The translations under genes and the position numbers were made by a program. From the NCBI GenBank assembly GCA_039199225.1, contig JBCCSZ010000037.1, forward strand, positions 1 to 34,938: a stretch of DNA of 34,938 nucleotides. The letters run 5' to 3'. This DNA is from JBCCSZ01 sp039199225 (lineage in GTDB: Bacteria; Bacteroidota; Bacteroidia; Chitinophagales; Saprospiraceae). Below the pieces are notes generated by a model. It was not told the DNA's origin. It was given only the letters and a program-made list of their open reading frames with translations, and did not search any database. Of the stretch, positions 23,713 to 32,006 are shown piece after piece; position 1 is the first letter of the stretch; the number at the start of each line of letters is the position of its first letter.

Positions 23713-24207
23713 ATGAAATTACTTAATCAGCAACAAATCCGCCAAAAAATAAAGCGTCTGGCTTTTCAAATCCTCGAACAAAATCTCGAAGAAAATGAAA
23801 TCATCCTAGCCGGAATCAACAACAACGGAACGGCCTTCGCACAACTGATCTATGAGCAACTCATAGAACTGACCAAGATTAAAATTACCCTGGTACAAGT
23901 CCGGCTCAGTCCCGCCAATCCACTGGAGTCAGAGATCAAACTAGGATTGCCTACAGAAGAAGTAAACGATAAGGTTATCATCATTGTCGACGATGTTGCC
24001 AATACGGGTCGGACCATCTTCTACGCCATGAAACCACTGTTTAACATCCTCCCTAAGAAAGTAGAAGTAGCAGTACTCGTTGACCGCCAACACAAGTCTT
24101 TTCCCATTCGGGTCGACTACGTAGGCTTATCGCTGGCCACAACCCTGCAGGAAGACATACAAGTGAACCTGAAAGGGGTCAAGGAAGCAGAGGTACTGCT
24201 GAACTAA
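23713..24207 (+). CDS. PyrR-like phosphoribosyltransferase
   Basis: 164 residues from ATG 23713 (a GTG directly before it is ignored). The PRPP-binding loop is VIIIVDDVANTGRTI (about 96-110) and the N-terminal part has the 'AFQILEQN' and 'LAGINNNGTAFAQ' elements of the type I phosphoribosyltransferase fold. The late 'VDRQHKSFPIRVDYVGLSLATTLQEDI' resembles PyrR, which has uracil phosphoribosyltransferase activity and in Gram-positives regulates pyr mRNA. In Bacteroidota this short form is common and its regulatory role is uncertain. It is a single gene, divergent from the membrane Fe-S gene and convergent with the FG-GAP gene; no clear terminator follows. Confidence 0.88.
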   Translation: MKLLNQQQIRQKIKRLAFQILEQNLEENEIILAGINNNGTAFAQLIYEQLIELTKIKITLVQVRLSPANPLESEIKLGLPTEEVNDKVIIIVDDVANTGRTIFYAMKPLFNILPKKVEVAVLVDRQHKSFPIRVDYVGLSLATTLQEDIQVNLKGVKEAEVLLN

Positions 24208-24323
24208 TTTACTTACACAAATTTACCTCAGATCAAGGAAATTTTCCCGTCAAAAGACGACCAATTTTGCCTTTTCTACAGCTGTCGTGCGGCTTGCCCT
24301 TCCACCTATTTCCTTCATATCCA

Positions 24324-27300
24324 TTAATCTTCATTGAACCGCACAATCTGCTTGGTTTTCTTATTCCCATCAATCTCACTACTCAAATGATAGATACCAC
24401 TGGGCAGAAAGGACAAATCCATACGAAGGGTATTCCAACCCTCTTCGACCGGCAAGGTCATCACCCGAATGGGTTGGCCATTTAAATCTGTTAGAGTCAG
24501 TCGAACATTGTGCTCGCTGGTATACAGTTTTATGGTCAGTATACCATCAGTGGCCGTATTCAAAGGATTGGGATACACATCCATGAGGCCGTAAGCCCCA
24601 GAGCAATCCGTCGGCGCATAGACGATCGAAGAATATTCATAGCTCCCGTCCAAATCAACCATTTTCAATCGGTAGTAATTTCGACCATTGGCATTTTTAT
24701 CGTAGTAGTGGTAAGCACCTATTTGTTCAACACCTCCACTGGCGTCAATCCGTTCCAGCGTTTTGAAATCATTGCCATTGTCACTCCGTTCCAGTAAGAA
24801 ATGACTAAAATTGACCTCACTCTCTGTTGCCCAGTTCAGCTGAACTTCGCATCCAACAACTTCAAATGCAAAGCTGAACAACTCTACAGGCAGGAAAACC
24901 AGCGTAAGAGGTTCCCGCCAATCGTCGTCGCCACTGCTATTTTGATCAGGAGTCGGTGCCAAGACACCACCCATTGCCACATCGAATATGTCAGCTAGGC
25001 CATTGCCGTTTTCATCGTACCAGTGGATGGAGGTTGGATTCAGAAAGGGTGGCCGCTGGCTTTCATCGTAGCCCGATGTACCATTTTGATTGTCCAACCA
25101 GTCGGGGATGTTGTCTGCATCTGAATCCGTAGAAGAAAAATAAGCCGGACTGGCGCCCGTAAAGGCATCGTAGGCATTGGCACAATCAATCAATTCGTTC
25201 ATCGCATTGCCATCTCCATCGGTGTCGAAACCCTCAGCCCAATCGTAAGCATTGTCTTTATCCGTATCGATGTCCAGGTAATCGGGTGTATTGCTGTTGT
25301 CATCGGCATCTTCGTGTGGACTAATGCCCAAATTCAATCCATTGATGTTGTCGGTATTATCGGCAGTGATATTTTCAAAAACATCCAATATGCCGTTGCT
25401 ATTTGCATCTGTTCCAGCAGTGGTCCCGAATGTGGGGCAACTGGTACAAACGTTTTCCATGTTGTCCGGAATCCCATCATTGTCGGCATCCAAATCGCGG
25501 TAATCAGCGATGCCATCGCCATCGGTATCGACAGTTGTGCTGTTGCTGTTGTCGTTCCAACCGTTGAGGTCTGCAACATCTGTATAGCCATCAACCCGGC
25601 CGTCTAGGTTGCCGGAAGCAGCATCTGCGCTGGTATCCCCCGACGCATTCTCCACCACATCTGTCACCCCATCGTCATCCGAATCAAGGTCCTTAAAATC
25701 CGAATTACCCCTTCCATCGGAATTGTGATTGGCAATCGCAGTACCCAAAGGATTGGTGGTCAAATCGTTGATGGGATCGTAGGTGTCCCAAAGGCCATCA
25801 TCATCAATGTCTGCTAACAGCGTTCCGTCTGGATTTAAGCCGTCGACTTTGCCGTCGTTGTTCGCATCTGCTGCGCCAGCTTCCACCACATCGGGGAGGC
25901 CGTCGTTGTCAGTGTCCAGGTCGAATAAATCGGGGAGGCCATCGCCATCAAAATCCAGGCTACTGTTCAAGGCATCACATCGACCATCGGCATTGGCATC
26001 GGTGCAACTGGCATGATTGACGGCTGGATCGTTGGCATCTTCGTAGTTGAGAATGCCATCGCCATCTTCATCCCCCACTGGGTCCAATCCATTATTTGCA
26101 CCATCGTACAAAATGGTGTTTAGGTAACTAAAGTCCGTTGCTGTAGCCCCACAAACCTCCTTATAATCTGGAATACCATCATTGTCGTCGTCTTGATCCT
26201 GCAAATTGTCAATGCCATCCCCATCATTGTCCAGACAATAGGTCGATAGCGAAGCATCCGTGTCTACAATCGTGATGGTCTGCTGGGCTTCTGCAGTGGG
26301 TAGGACGCTTCGACGAACGACCGATCGACTGCCATTTTCGTAAATGTAATAGACCGCCACTTGGTAAGCAGTGCCAGGATCGAGTCCAAAATGGACTTTT
26401 GCAACATGTTGCGAACCATGCCCTTTTGAACCATTGACGTGTCGCGTTGCCAGGGTATTTCCCAAGCAATCCGACAGGATGATATTGGCACCGATGGCAG
26501 AACGACTGCTACCATTGCCATTGTCAAAGCGGGCGTCTACATAGAGGTAATTGCTTGTACTACCGGTATTTTGCCAAAGCTGATTGGCGCTTCCGTCTAC
26601 GACAAAATAGATGTCCAAATCGCCATCGTTGTCGAAGTCTACTAGGTTGAGACTCTCCGTATTGGCATTGGTGGCGATATTTATCGGGTTGAAAGAAATG
26701 GTATCATCGGCTGTCAGGAGATTTTCAAGCAAATAACTATTCCCACTGCTGGCCCCAAGGACGATGTCCAAATCGCCATCATTGTCGACATCGCCACAGT
26801 CACAACCGTCTATGTGGGATTGCGTACCAATGGCTCCTGCCCCTGGTAAGCCCAGAGAGGTCCAGACGATGTTGTTGCTACCGTCTACGCCATCATTTCG
26901 CCACACTTCGTTGTTCCCCCGAGCCGTCCAGAAAAGATCAAGATCACCGTCATTATCTAGGTCGCAAAACATTACGCCTCCTTTATCGCCCTCTGAGGTT
27001 CGGTTGGTTATATCGCTTTGTTGTATAAATTGTTGGCTGGCAGCATCGAAGCGCCAAAAGCCATCAACGCTTTGCTTTCGACTCATCAAATCAACGTAGC
27101 CATCATTGTTGACATCACCAAGAGTCAAGTAATCACCTACACCAGAATGGCCGGCCAACAGACCAGATTGTCCAACTGCCGTTCCGGGCTGCACAAAAAT
27201 GAAAGTACTGTCTCCATTGTTTTGGTATAGGTCGAGTCCACCACTGTTATTGTCGACAATGACATCGAGATAGCCATCCGTATTCCAATCAATGACGCCC

Positions 27301-27899
27301 GCTCCCTCCAGATTGTACTCGCGAAAGTCGTTGTTAAGACTGGAGTTAATGGAGAAGTTGGGTTGTTCATTAGCGTCACCAAACTCGAATGCAGGAGGTC
27401 CTTGGTTGAAGTAGATTTCTATTACAGAGCCACCTCCTCCTCCGCGAAGGATGTCGTTGTATCCATCGTTGTTCATATCTGCAATCAAAAGCTGACGAGC
27501 ATAATTGACATGGTCGTTGAAGCCATCGATGAGGCTATCGGTTCTATCTGTAAAAGTAAAAGAACTTCCAGCACCATTGTTGATAAACAGCTTTGCTCCT
27601 GCTCCTGAGAGGCCATTGTGCATGATCACATCCAAGTCGCCATCATTGTCTAGATCGCCCCAAGCATGTCCGCCGGAGGTAGAGGCACTAAAATCCAGAC
27701 CATTGGCTCCAGAGATTTGAGTAAACTGCGCCTTCAGCCCCATGGGACCGACCAACAGTAAGCAGAATGGCAGTAGGCGAAGAATGCGGAAAGAAGAAAT
27801 CGTCTTTTTTCCAAATAGTACACGGATTGAATAAAAAATAATTTCTGACCAATAGGAAAGAAGGGGGTTTTCCCCTTTTGTGTTCGTTGTTGTGTTCAT
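24324..27899 (-). CDS. Large secreted T9SS protein with FG-GAP/VCBS and thrombospondin type 3 repeats
   Basis: 1191 residues. An unusually long N-terminus (58 residues) ends in a signal peptide core RLLPFCLLLVGPMGLKAQ. Residues about 60-540 form FG-GAP/VCBS-type repeats with calcium loops such as GDLDNDGDLDVIMHN, ADMNNDGYNDILRGG, GDVNNDGYVDLMSR, CDLDNDGDLDLFW and VDFDNDGDLDIYF, likely a seven-bladed propeller. Residues about 553-985 are tandem thrombospondin type 3 calcium repeats (DNDGDGIDNL, DLDTDNDGLPDVVE, DLDADNDGIPDNME and more), giving an extended Ca-rich rod. A fibronectin-like module (1002-1107) precedes a T9SS type A sorting domain (1108-1191, starting VYPNP and ending KTKQIVRFNED). 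It should be exported by T9SS and anchored or released at the surface, perhaps for adhesion or matrix. The DNA repeats make it strongly biased in composition. Confidence 0.93.
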   Translation of the reverse strand: MNTTTNTKGENPLLSYWSEIIFYSIRVLFGKKTISSFRILRLLPFCLLLVGPMGLKAQFTQISGANGLDFSASTSGGHAWGDLDNDGDLDVIMHNGLSGAGAKLFINNGAGSSFTFTDRTDSLIDGFNDHVNYARQLLIADMNNDGYNDILRGGGGGSVIEIYFNQGPPAFEFGDANEQPNFSINSSLNNDFREYNLEGAGVIDWNTDGYLDVIVDNNSGGLDLYQNNGDSTFIFVQPGTAVGQSGLLAGHSGVGDYLTLGDVNNDGYVDLMSRKQSVDGFWRFDAASQQFIQQSDITNRTSEGDKGGVMFCDLDNDGDLDLFWTARGNNEVWRNDGVDGSNNIVWTSLGLPGAGAIGTQSHIDGCDCGDVDNDGDLDIVLGASSGNSYLLENLLTADDTISFNPINIATNANTESLNLVDFDNDGDLDIYFVVDGSANQLWQNTGSTSNYLYVDARFDNGNGSSRSAIGANIILSDCLGNTLATRHVNGSKGHGSQHVAKVHFGLDPGTAYQVAVYYIYENGSRSVVRRSVLPTAEAQQTITIVDTDASLSTYCLDNDGDGIDNLQDQDDDNDGIPDYKEVCGATATDFSYLNTILYDGANNGLDPVGDEDGDGILNYEDANDPAVNHASCTDANADGRCDALNSSLDFDGDGLPDLFDLDTDNDGLPDVVEAGAADANNDGKVDGLNPDGTLLADIDDDGLWDTYDPINDLTTNPLGTAIANHNSDGRGNSDFKDLDSDDDGVTDVVENASGDTSADAASGNLDGRVDGYTDVADLNGWNDNSNSTTVDTDGDGIADYRDLDADNDGIPDNMENVCTSCPTFGTTAGTDANSNGILDVFENITADNTDNINGLNLGISPHEDADDNSNTPDYLDIDTDKDNAYDWAEGFDTDGDGNAMNELIDCANAYDAFTGASPAYFSSTDSDADNIPDWLDNQNGTSGYDESQRPPFLNPTSIHWYDENGNGLADIFDVAMGGVLAPTPDQNSSGDDDWREPLTLVFLPVELFSFAFEVVGCEVQLNWATESEVNFSHFLLERSDNGNDFKTLERIDASGGVEQIGAYHYYDKNANGRNYYRLKMVDLDGSYEYSSIVYAPTDCSGAYGLMDVYPNPLNTATDGILTIKLYTSEHNVRLTLTDLNGQPIRVMTLPVEEGWNTLRMDLSFLPSGIYHLSSEIDGNKKTKQIVRFNED

Positions 27900-28322
27900 G
27901 GCGATTAAAGCTTTAGGCTAATTTGTTTTGAAAAATCTTACAAAGTGATTTCTTAAAATTCAGACTTGTAATGGAGGGAGATGAGCGTGGAAGGTATTCA
28001 GCTAAAATGTGACAGCTAAGATGCTCAACCAATACTTTCCAAAAAGTAGGCCAATAGGTTTCAACAGAGTGCAAACAATCGTAGAATGCCCCAAAATTGT
28101 GAGGAAATTCCGGTGCTTAAATCAAAAAAATAGGCTTTATACTCACAGATTAGGCCATCTGCATTTCATGCAAGCCCCATAAATAAAAGCCCTACCATTG
28201 AATCATTCAATCGATATGGGCTAAAATGTCTTTAAAAGTTAATTGCCTAGACTAATGAAATAATGACTTATTTTGAACGACACTCATCTCAAACTAAGGA
28301 TAACATAGTTTTATCCAGGCAC
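27900..28322. other. Intergenic region, 423 bp
   Basis: AT-rich. On the minus strand it is upstream of the FG-GAP gene. A possible -33 TTTG (near 27940) followed 20 bp later by TAGCCTAA is the only promoter-like signal and is weak. I see no terminator after the preceding small T9SS gene and nothing else recognisable. Confidence 0.4.
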
Positions 28323-28970
28323 TCATTCTGCAATTTTAAATTTGTAGATTCTTCCCTTTACCTGATCGACATCATTTAAGAAGTAGGTGCCAGGAGGAAG
28401 TTCGGATAGGTCGAGTCGTAGGATGTTCCAGCCGGTCTCTGTCGGAAGATTGAAAAAGCGCTTGAGGTCAGAGCCTTTGCTGCGCAAGCGAAGTTTAACG
28501 CCCTCCCCATTGCGAAACAGCCGGATGTAGAGCATGCCTTCGGCTGGTCGTACTGGGTTGGGAAACAAGTAGAGGTCTCCTCGCTCACCCTCGCAAGCGG
28601 GCGCTACCTCGACTGCTTGGGTGTAACCCACTTTGCCTTTTCCAGCAAGTAACTTAAGTCGATAATAATTGAGATTGGCAGGATTTCGATGTCGATAGGA
28701 TACGCTTTGGCTGACATCGTGGCCGTAAGACTTAATGGATTTCAAGGTTTCGAATTTCTTTCCATCAGTACTCCATTCAATACCATAGCGCAGTTGATCG
28801 TCCTTTGAACTGGCTTCAAAGTTGACCCAAACATCACATTTTTCATAGACGGCTTTCAGCTCGATATTGCTCGCCATCAAAATGGGATCTTCCTGTGCCA
28901 CCAACTGGTTGCCGATGGTCAGGATACAAACCCACAATGGGTAAAGGCAGCGTCTCAAAAACTGGTTCAT
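28323..28970 (-). CDS. Stand-alone fibronectin-like plus T9SS sorting-domain protein
   Basis: 215 residues. The signal peptide is PLWVCILTIGNQLVAQ, with cleavage near residue 25. The rest is only the two modules that normally close large T9SS cargo: a fibronectin-like domain (about 35-130, 'RYGIEWSTDGKKFETLKSI' and 'SYRHRNPANLNYYRLKLL') and a T9SS type A sorting domain (133-215, starting LYLFPNP and ending GRIYKFKIAE). It aligns with residues about 1002-1191 of the neighbouring FG-GAP protein (for example ETGWNILRLDLSELPPGTYFL against EEGWNTLRMDLSFLPSGIYHL), so it is either a mini-cargo or the C-terminal remnant of a larger protein; its own signal peptide favours the former. No catalytic domain is present. 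Confidence 0.85.
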   Translation of the reverse strand: MNQFLRRCLYPLWVCILTIGNQLVAQEDPILMASNIELKAVYEKCDVWVNFEASSKDDQLRYGIEWSTDGKKFETLKSIKSYGHDVSQSVSYRHRNPANLNYYRLKLLAGKGKVGYTQAVEVAPACEGERGDLYLFPNPVRPAEGMLYIRLFRNGEGVKLRLRSKGSDLKRFFNLPTETGWNILRLDLSELPPGTYFLNDVDQVKGRIYKFKIAE

Positions 28971-29093
28971 GAAGGTATTCTACACTTGTAATGCTGCAAA
29001 TCTAAAGGTAAAACGACCTTTCGTCTCCTTGTTTTTGCAAAAAACGTAACAGGCAAGACCCTTACATAAACAATAAAACACATATGACAACAA

Positions 29094-29128
29094 CGCTCCC
29101 GAACCTTCTATGTGAAAATTCGGGAGCG
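29094..29128 (-). terminator. Hairpin after the lamin-tail gene
   Basis: Perfect 10-bp stem CGCTCCCGAA (29094-29103) and TTCGGGAGCG (29119-29128) with a 15-nt loop, 24 bp past the stop of the lamin-tail gene. Only TTGTTGTC follows on the minus strand, so termination may be partial. Confidence 0.5.
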
Positions 29129-29152
29129 ACGCTTGTGCTTTCAAACGAAAGC

Positions 29153-31756
29153 CTAATGTAAAATACTAAACTTGCGACTTAGCTGCTGATCGCCTTTTTG
29201 ATATGACATCCAGTACATACCATCCGGTAGTCCATCCAGTCGGATTCGCGGATTCAGCCCAGGGCGGCGAATTTCCTTCATGGGCTGCCCCAACAGATTG
29301 TAAATACGGATAACGTCTGCTTCAACCGGTGCTGAAATGTTCAACAAATCCTTGCTGGGATTGGGATACAGGCTGATGGGTAAATCCCAAACCTCCTTTG
29401 TAGAAACCAACAACTTGATGTCTTCCATATAACGCGGAACAATCTGATAGAAGCTATCGGGGACTTCTTCCTCATCGAATTGACCGCCAATGCCCGTCAA
29501 ATCAAATGCCCCCACCGGCGCAGGCATGTTGTAGAGATCAACATCATTGTCAATGCGCATCGTGTAGTTGTCCTGACCATTTGTGACACGTATGTTCATA
29601 CCAGATTCATTGCTGGGAATGGTGTTGTCCCATTCGGCAGGGTCCACAAGTGTGACATTCTCAATTCGGATCAACTGCGATTCTGTCTCCTCGCCCAAGG
29701 CAGTCACTACTCTAGGGATGACTAGATCGTTGTTGGCCGATTGCAGTATAATGGTATCTGGAATAATCTGCGCCAGTCCATTGAATTCCGTGATACGCCC
29801 TATAATATGAATGGAATCTCCCTCTACGGCATCATAATCCATATAGTTGAAACTAAATACAGCAATACCGGCCGATGTATCGATCACCGTAAATTGAAGA
29901 CCAGGGCCGCCCCGTAGGTCCGTCCCATAAACAATACCCCGTACTTCGTAGGTCATATTGACGGAATCAGGAATAAAATCGTTGTTCGAGTCCGCACGTA
30001 CCACAGAAATCGGTAGATTGGGAATCGGGCAGTTAACCGTAATAGATACCAAAGCAGTATCACAGGAGCCCAGCGTATCACAGAGCTCGTAATTGAGCAT
30101 ATCCGATCCGCAGAAGTCCTGACCTGGTTGGTAAAGGATGCTGTTATCCAGACCGACAGTCGCACTTCCATTGGAGGCTGGCTGTGTAATTGATATAGAT
30201 CGAACCCCGTTTACAGATTGATCGTTTAGCAGGACATCGATGAGTACTTGGCTGTTGATGTCTACAAAAGCCACATCGTCCCGCGCAACGGGTACATTGC
30301 TGAAGGTGGTGGAATAGCTGCAACTGGGAAATGGAATGGCAGCACCATTGTTGGTGGCTTCAAAGTCCAATGCATCAACCCCACTGAAAATCCAATGATC
30401 GATGTCAAAGTTGCTACTGTCCGGACCGGTACCATTGACGCGGTAGGCCCATCCGTCGGTATATTCCCAAGGCTGCCCCGTACCATCGGTATTGACATCC
30501 CCAAAAACATCGATGATCTCGCCATTTTCATACAGCTCAATCGCATCATCACCATTGATACTCATGGTCATACCTTCTGTTTGATTGGGCTCAAAACCAA
30601 AAAACTGCAAAAATTTTGCATCATCTTGAGCGATGTAGTAACAAGACCCCTGACTCAAGGACAAGGCTGGCAGGCTACTCTCAATGGTTCCACCTCCCGT
30701 GCCATTGTTGGCCGAGGCGATGCCAAAAACACTCAAATCCGGAATATCTTCCAATGCATATAACTCCACACCTCTTGTTCCAAAGCTTCCGGACAAGGGC
30801 TGTGCATCATACACACCGCTGATGACTAAATGCTTGGTCAAGAGTGGTTCATCATCAAAAATGGTCAATTCATAGGTATCAGCAGAAGGAGAAATTCGGG
30901 CATTGTTCGTTGGTGAAACCAATTCCAAGACCAAATCTTCAATCCGCTCTGGCATCATATCGTCGATCAACTGAAGCGTGACAAATTGAGTGTCTTTCGC
31001 CAGGCCGGCCTGGAATACCACCAAAGCACTGGTCAACACAAAATCGGCATTGACTACGGCTGTGGACTCACTGGTGCGAACACCCACCGTCACCTGGGTT
31101 TGACTGGCATTGCCATCTTCTATGGTCACCCCGATCATCAGTATACCATCCTCTTCATTGACCGTAGCACCCCCTCCAAGAAAACCAACGATGGGGTTGT
31201 CCGTACACAGGGAAGCTTCCCCAGGATTGGCAAAAATATCGACACCATTGAGTTGAAAACTGGCAGTTGTAGTGGCCGCCTTCCAATTCTCAGCAACCGT
31301 ATTGTCTGTATTGACATCGCATAGCACCAAAGATGCTCCGGCATTATCAGCCTGTTGTGGCCATGGACTCCGATCGCCATACCGAACAGAGTCTACAGTC
31401 TGTTGAATGGCATTCTTTAGTACGATGGTATCAGAGGTATTTGTTAGGTTGCCGCTCTGCCATTGATAGTAGGTTCTGGTATCTCCAAAAAGGTTCTTCA
31501 TCACGGAAGAGTCCTTGGTAGCGATCAAGTAATTACCTGGACCAACAGACACATTCGGAAAAGTAAAGCGGACGAATCTGGAAGTCAGGCTGTAGTTTGA
31601 TAGATTTTCAGCCGCATTGCCATTGTTGAAGATTTCAACATACTCGAGCGAATCCTCACCAGGCGGATTGTACATAATTTCGTTGATGACCAATTGGGCC
31701 TGACTCTGCCCAGTCAAAAAGGCCGCAATGACCCAGAGGAGTATCATTCTTTTCAT
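29153..31756 (-). CDS. Secreted T9SS protein with lamin-tail, Calx-beta-like and Ig-like domains
   Basis: 867 residues from ATG 31754-31756 (MKRMILLWVIAAFLTGQSQAQ, a clean signal peptide). In order: a lamin-tail domain (LTD, about 22-150: QLVINEIMYNPPGEDSLEYVEIFNNG, NYSLTSRFVRFTFP); a Calx-beta-like domain (about 205-300); a second LTD-like region (about 310-480: GVELYALEDIPDLSVFGIASANN, DDAIELYENGEIIDVFGDV); a bacterial Ig-like segment (about 485-570: ARDDVAFVDINSQVLIDVLLND); a DUF5689/OB-fold-like region (about 580-690: YEVRGIVYGTDLRGGPGLQFTVIDTS); and a T9SS type A sorting domain (796-867, LYPNP to FSILH). LTD proteins with OB-fold regions often accompany secreted nucleases in Bacteroidota, but no nuclease domain is here. 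Surface or extracellular, role unknown. A TATCTTCG box (31810-31817, minus) could be its -7. Confidence 0.9.
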   Translation of the reverse strand: MKRMILLWVIAAFLTGQSQAQLVINEIMYNPPGEDSLEYVEIFNNGNAAENLSNYSLTSRFVRFTFPNVSVGPGNYLIATKDSSVMKNLFGDTRTYYQWQSGNLTNTSDTIVLKNAIQQTVDSVRYGDRSPWPQQADNAGASLVLCDVNTDNTVAENWKAATTTASFQLNGVDIFANPGEASLCTDNPIVGFLGGGATVNEEDGILMIGVTIEDGNASQTQVTVGVRTSESTAVVNADFVLTSALVVFQAGLAKDTQFVTLQLIDDMMPERIEDLVLELVSPTNNARISPSADTYELTIFDDEPLLTKHLVISGVYDAQPLSGSFGTRGVELYALEDIPDLSVFGIASANNGTGGGTIESSLPALSLSQGSCYYIAQDDAKFLQFFGFEPNQTEGMTMSINGDDAIELYENGEIIDVFGDVNTDGTGQPWEYTDGWAYRVNGTGPDSSNFDIDHWIFSGVDALDFEATNNGAAIPFPSCSYSTTFSNVPVARDDVAFVDINSQVLIDVLLNDQSVNGVRSISITQPASNGSATVGLDNSILYQPGQDFCGSDMLNYELCDTLGSCDTALVSITVNCPIPNLPISVVRADSNNDFIPDSVNMTYEVRGIVYGTDLRGGPGLQFTVIDTSAGIAVFSFNYMDYDAVEGDSIHIIGRITEFNGLAQIIPDTIILQSANNDLVIPRVVTALGEETESQLIRIENVTLVDPAEWDNTIPSNESGMNIRVTNGQDNYTMRIDNDVDLYNMPAPVGAFDLTGIGGQFDEEEVPDSFYQIVPRYMEDIKLLVSTKEVWDLPISLYPNPSKDLLNISAPVEADVIRIYNLLGQPMKEIRRPGLNPRIRLDGLPDGMYWMSYQKGDQQLSRKFSILH

Positions 31757-31910
31757 ATGCAAATAGCTATTTAAACCGGCCAAGGAACCGGAAGGGTGAG
31801 TTGATAAAGCGAAGATAGGGAGTTGTTGGTGATATTAGAATCCCAATACGTCATTAATTTGTGTTATGAAATTATTAAGCCGGACCAGCATGGCAATCAT
31901 TGGCCTCTAA

Positions 31911-31946
31911 AAAAACAAAGCGCCCCGGAAGTACCGGAGCGCTTTT
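31911..31946 (-). terminator. Terminator after the TonB-dependent receptor gene
   Basis: AAAGCGC-C-CCGG (31918-31929), loop AAGTA, CCGG-A-GCGCTTT, one mismatch. On the minus strand it is followed by GTTTTTTTAG, a good T-tract. It lies 61 bp after the receptor stop. Confidence 0.85.
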
Positions 31947-32006
31947 GAGTTTATCGTTTTGTCGAATCATTCATGCGATTCGCCAATAGTCATTTGGAAT
32001 CATTGC

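Noticed and set aside
25000..26300. Short-period DNA repetition that could be mistaken for a repeat array
   Set aside because: The repetition is in phase with the Asp/Asn/Gly calcium loops of the thrombospondin type 3 repeats; there are no constant spacers or direct repeats as in CRISPR.
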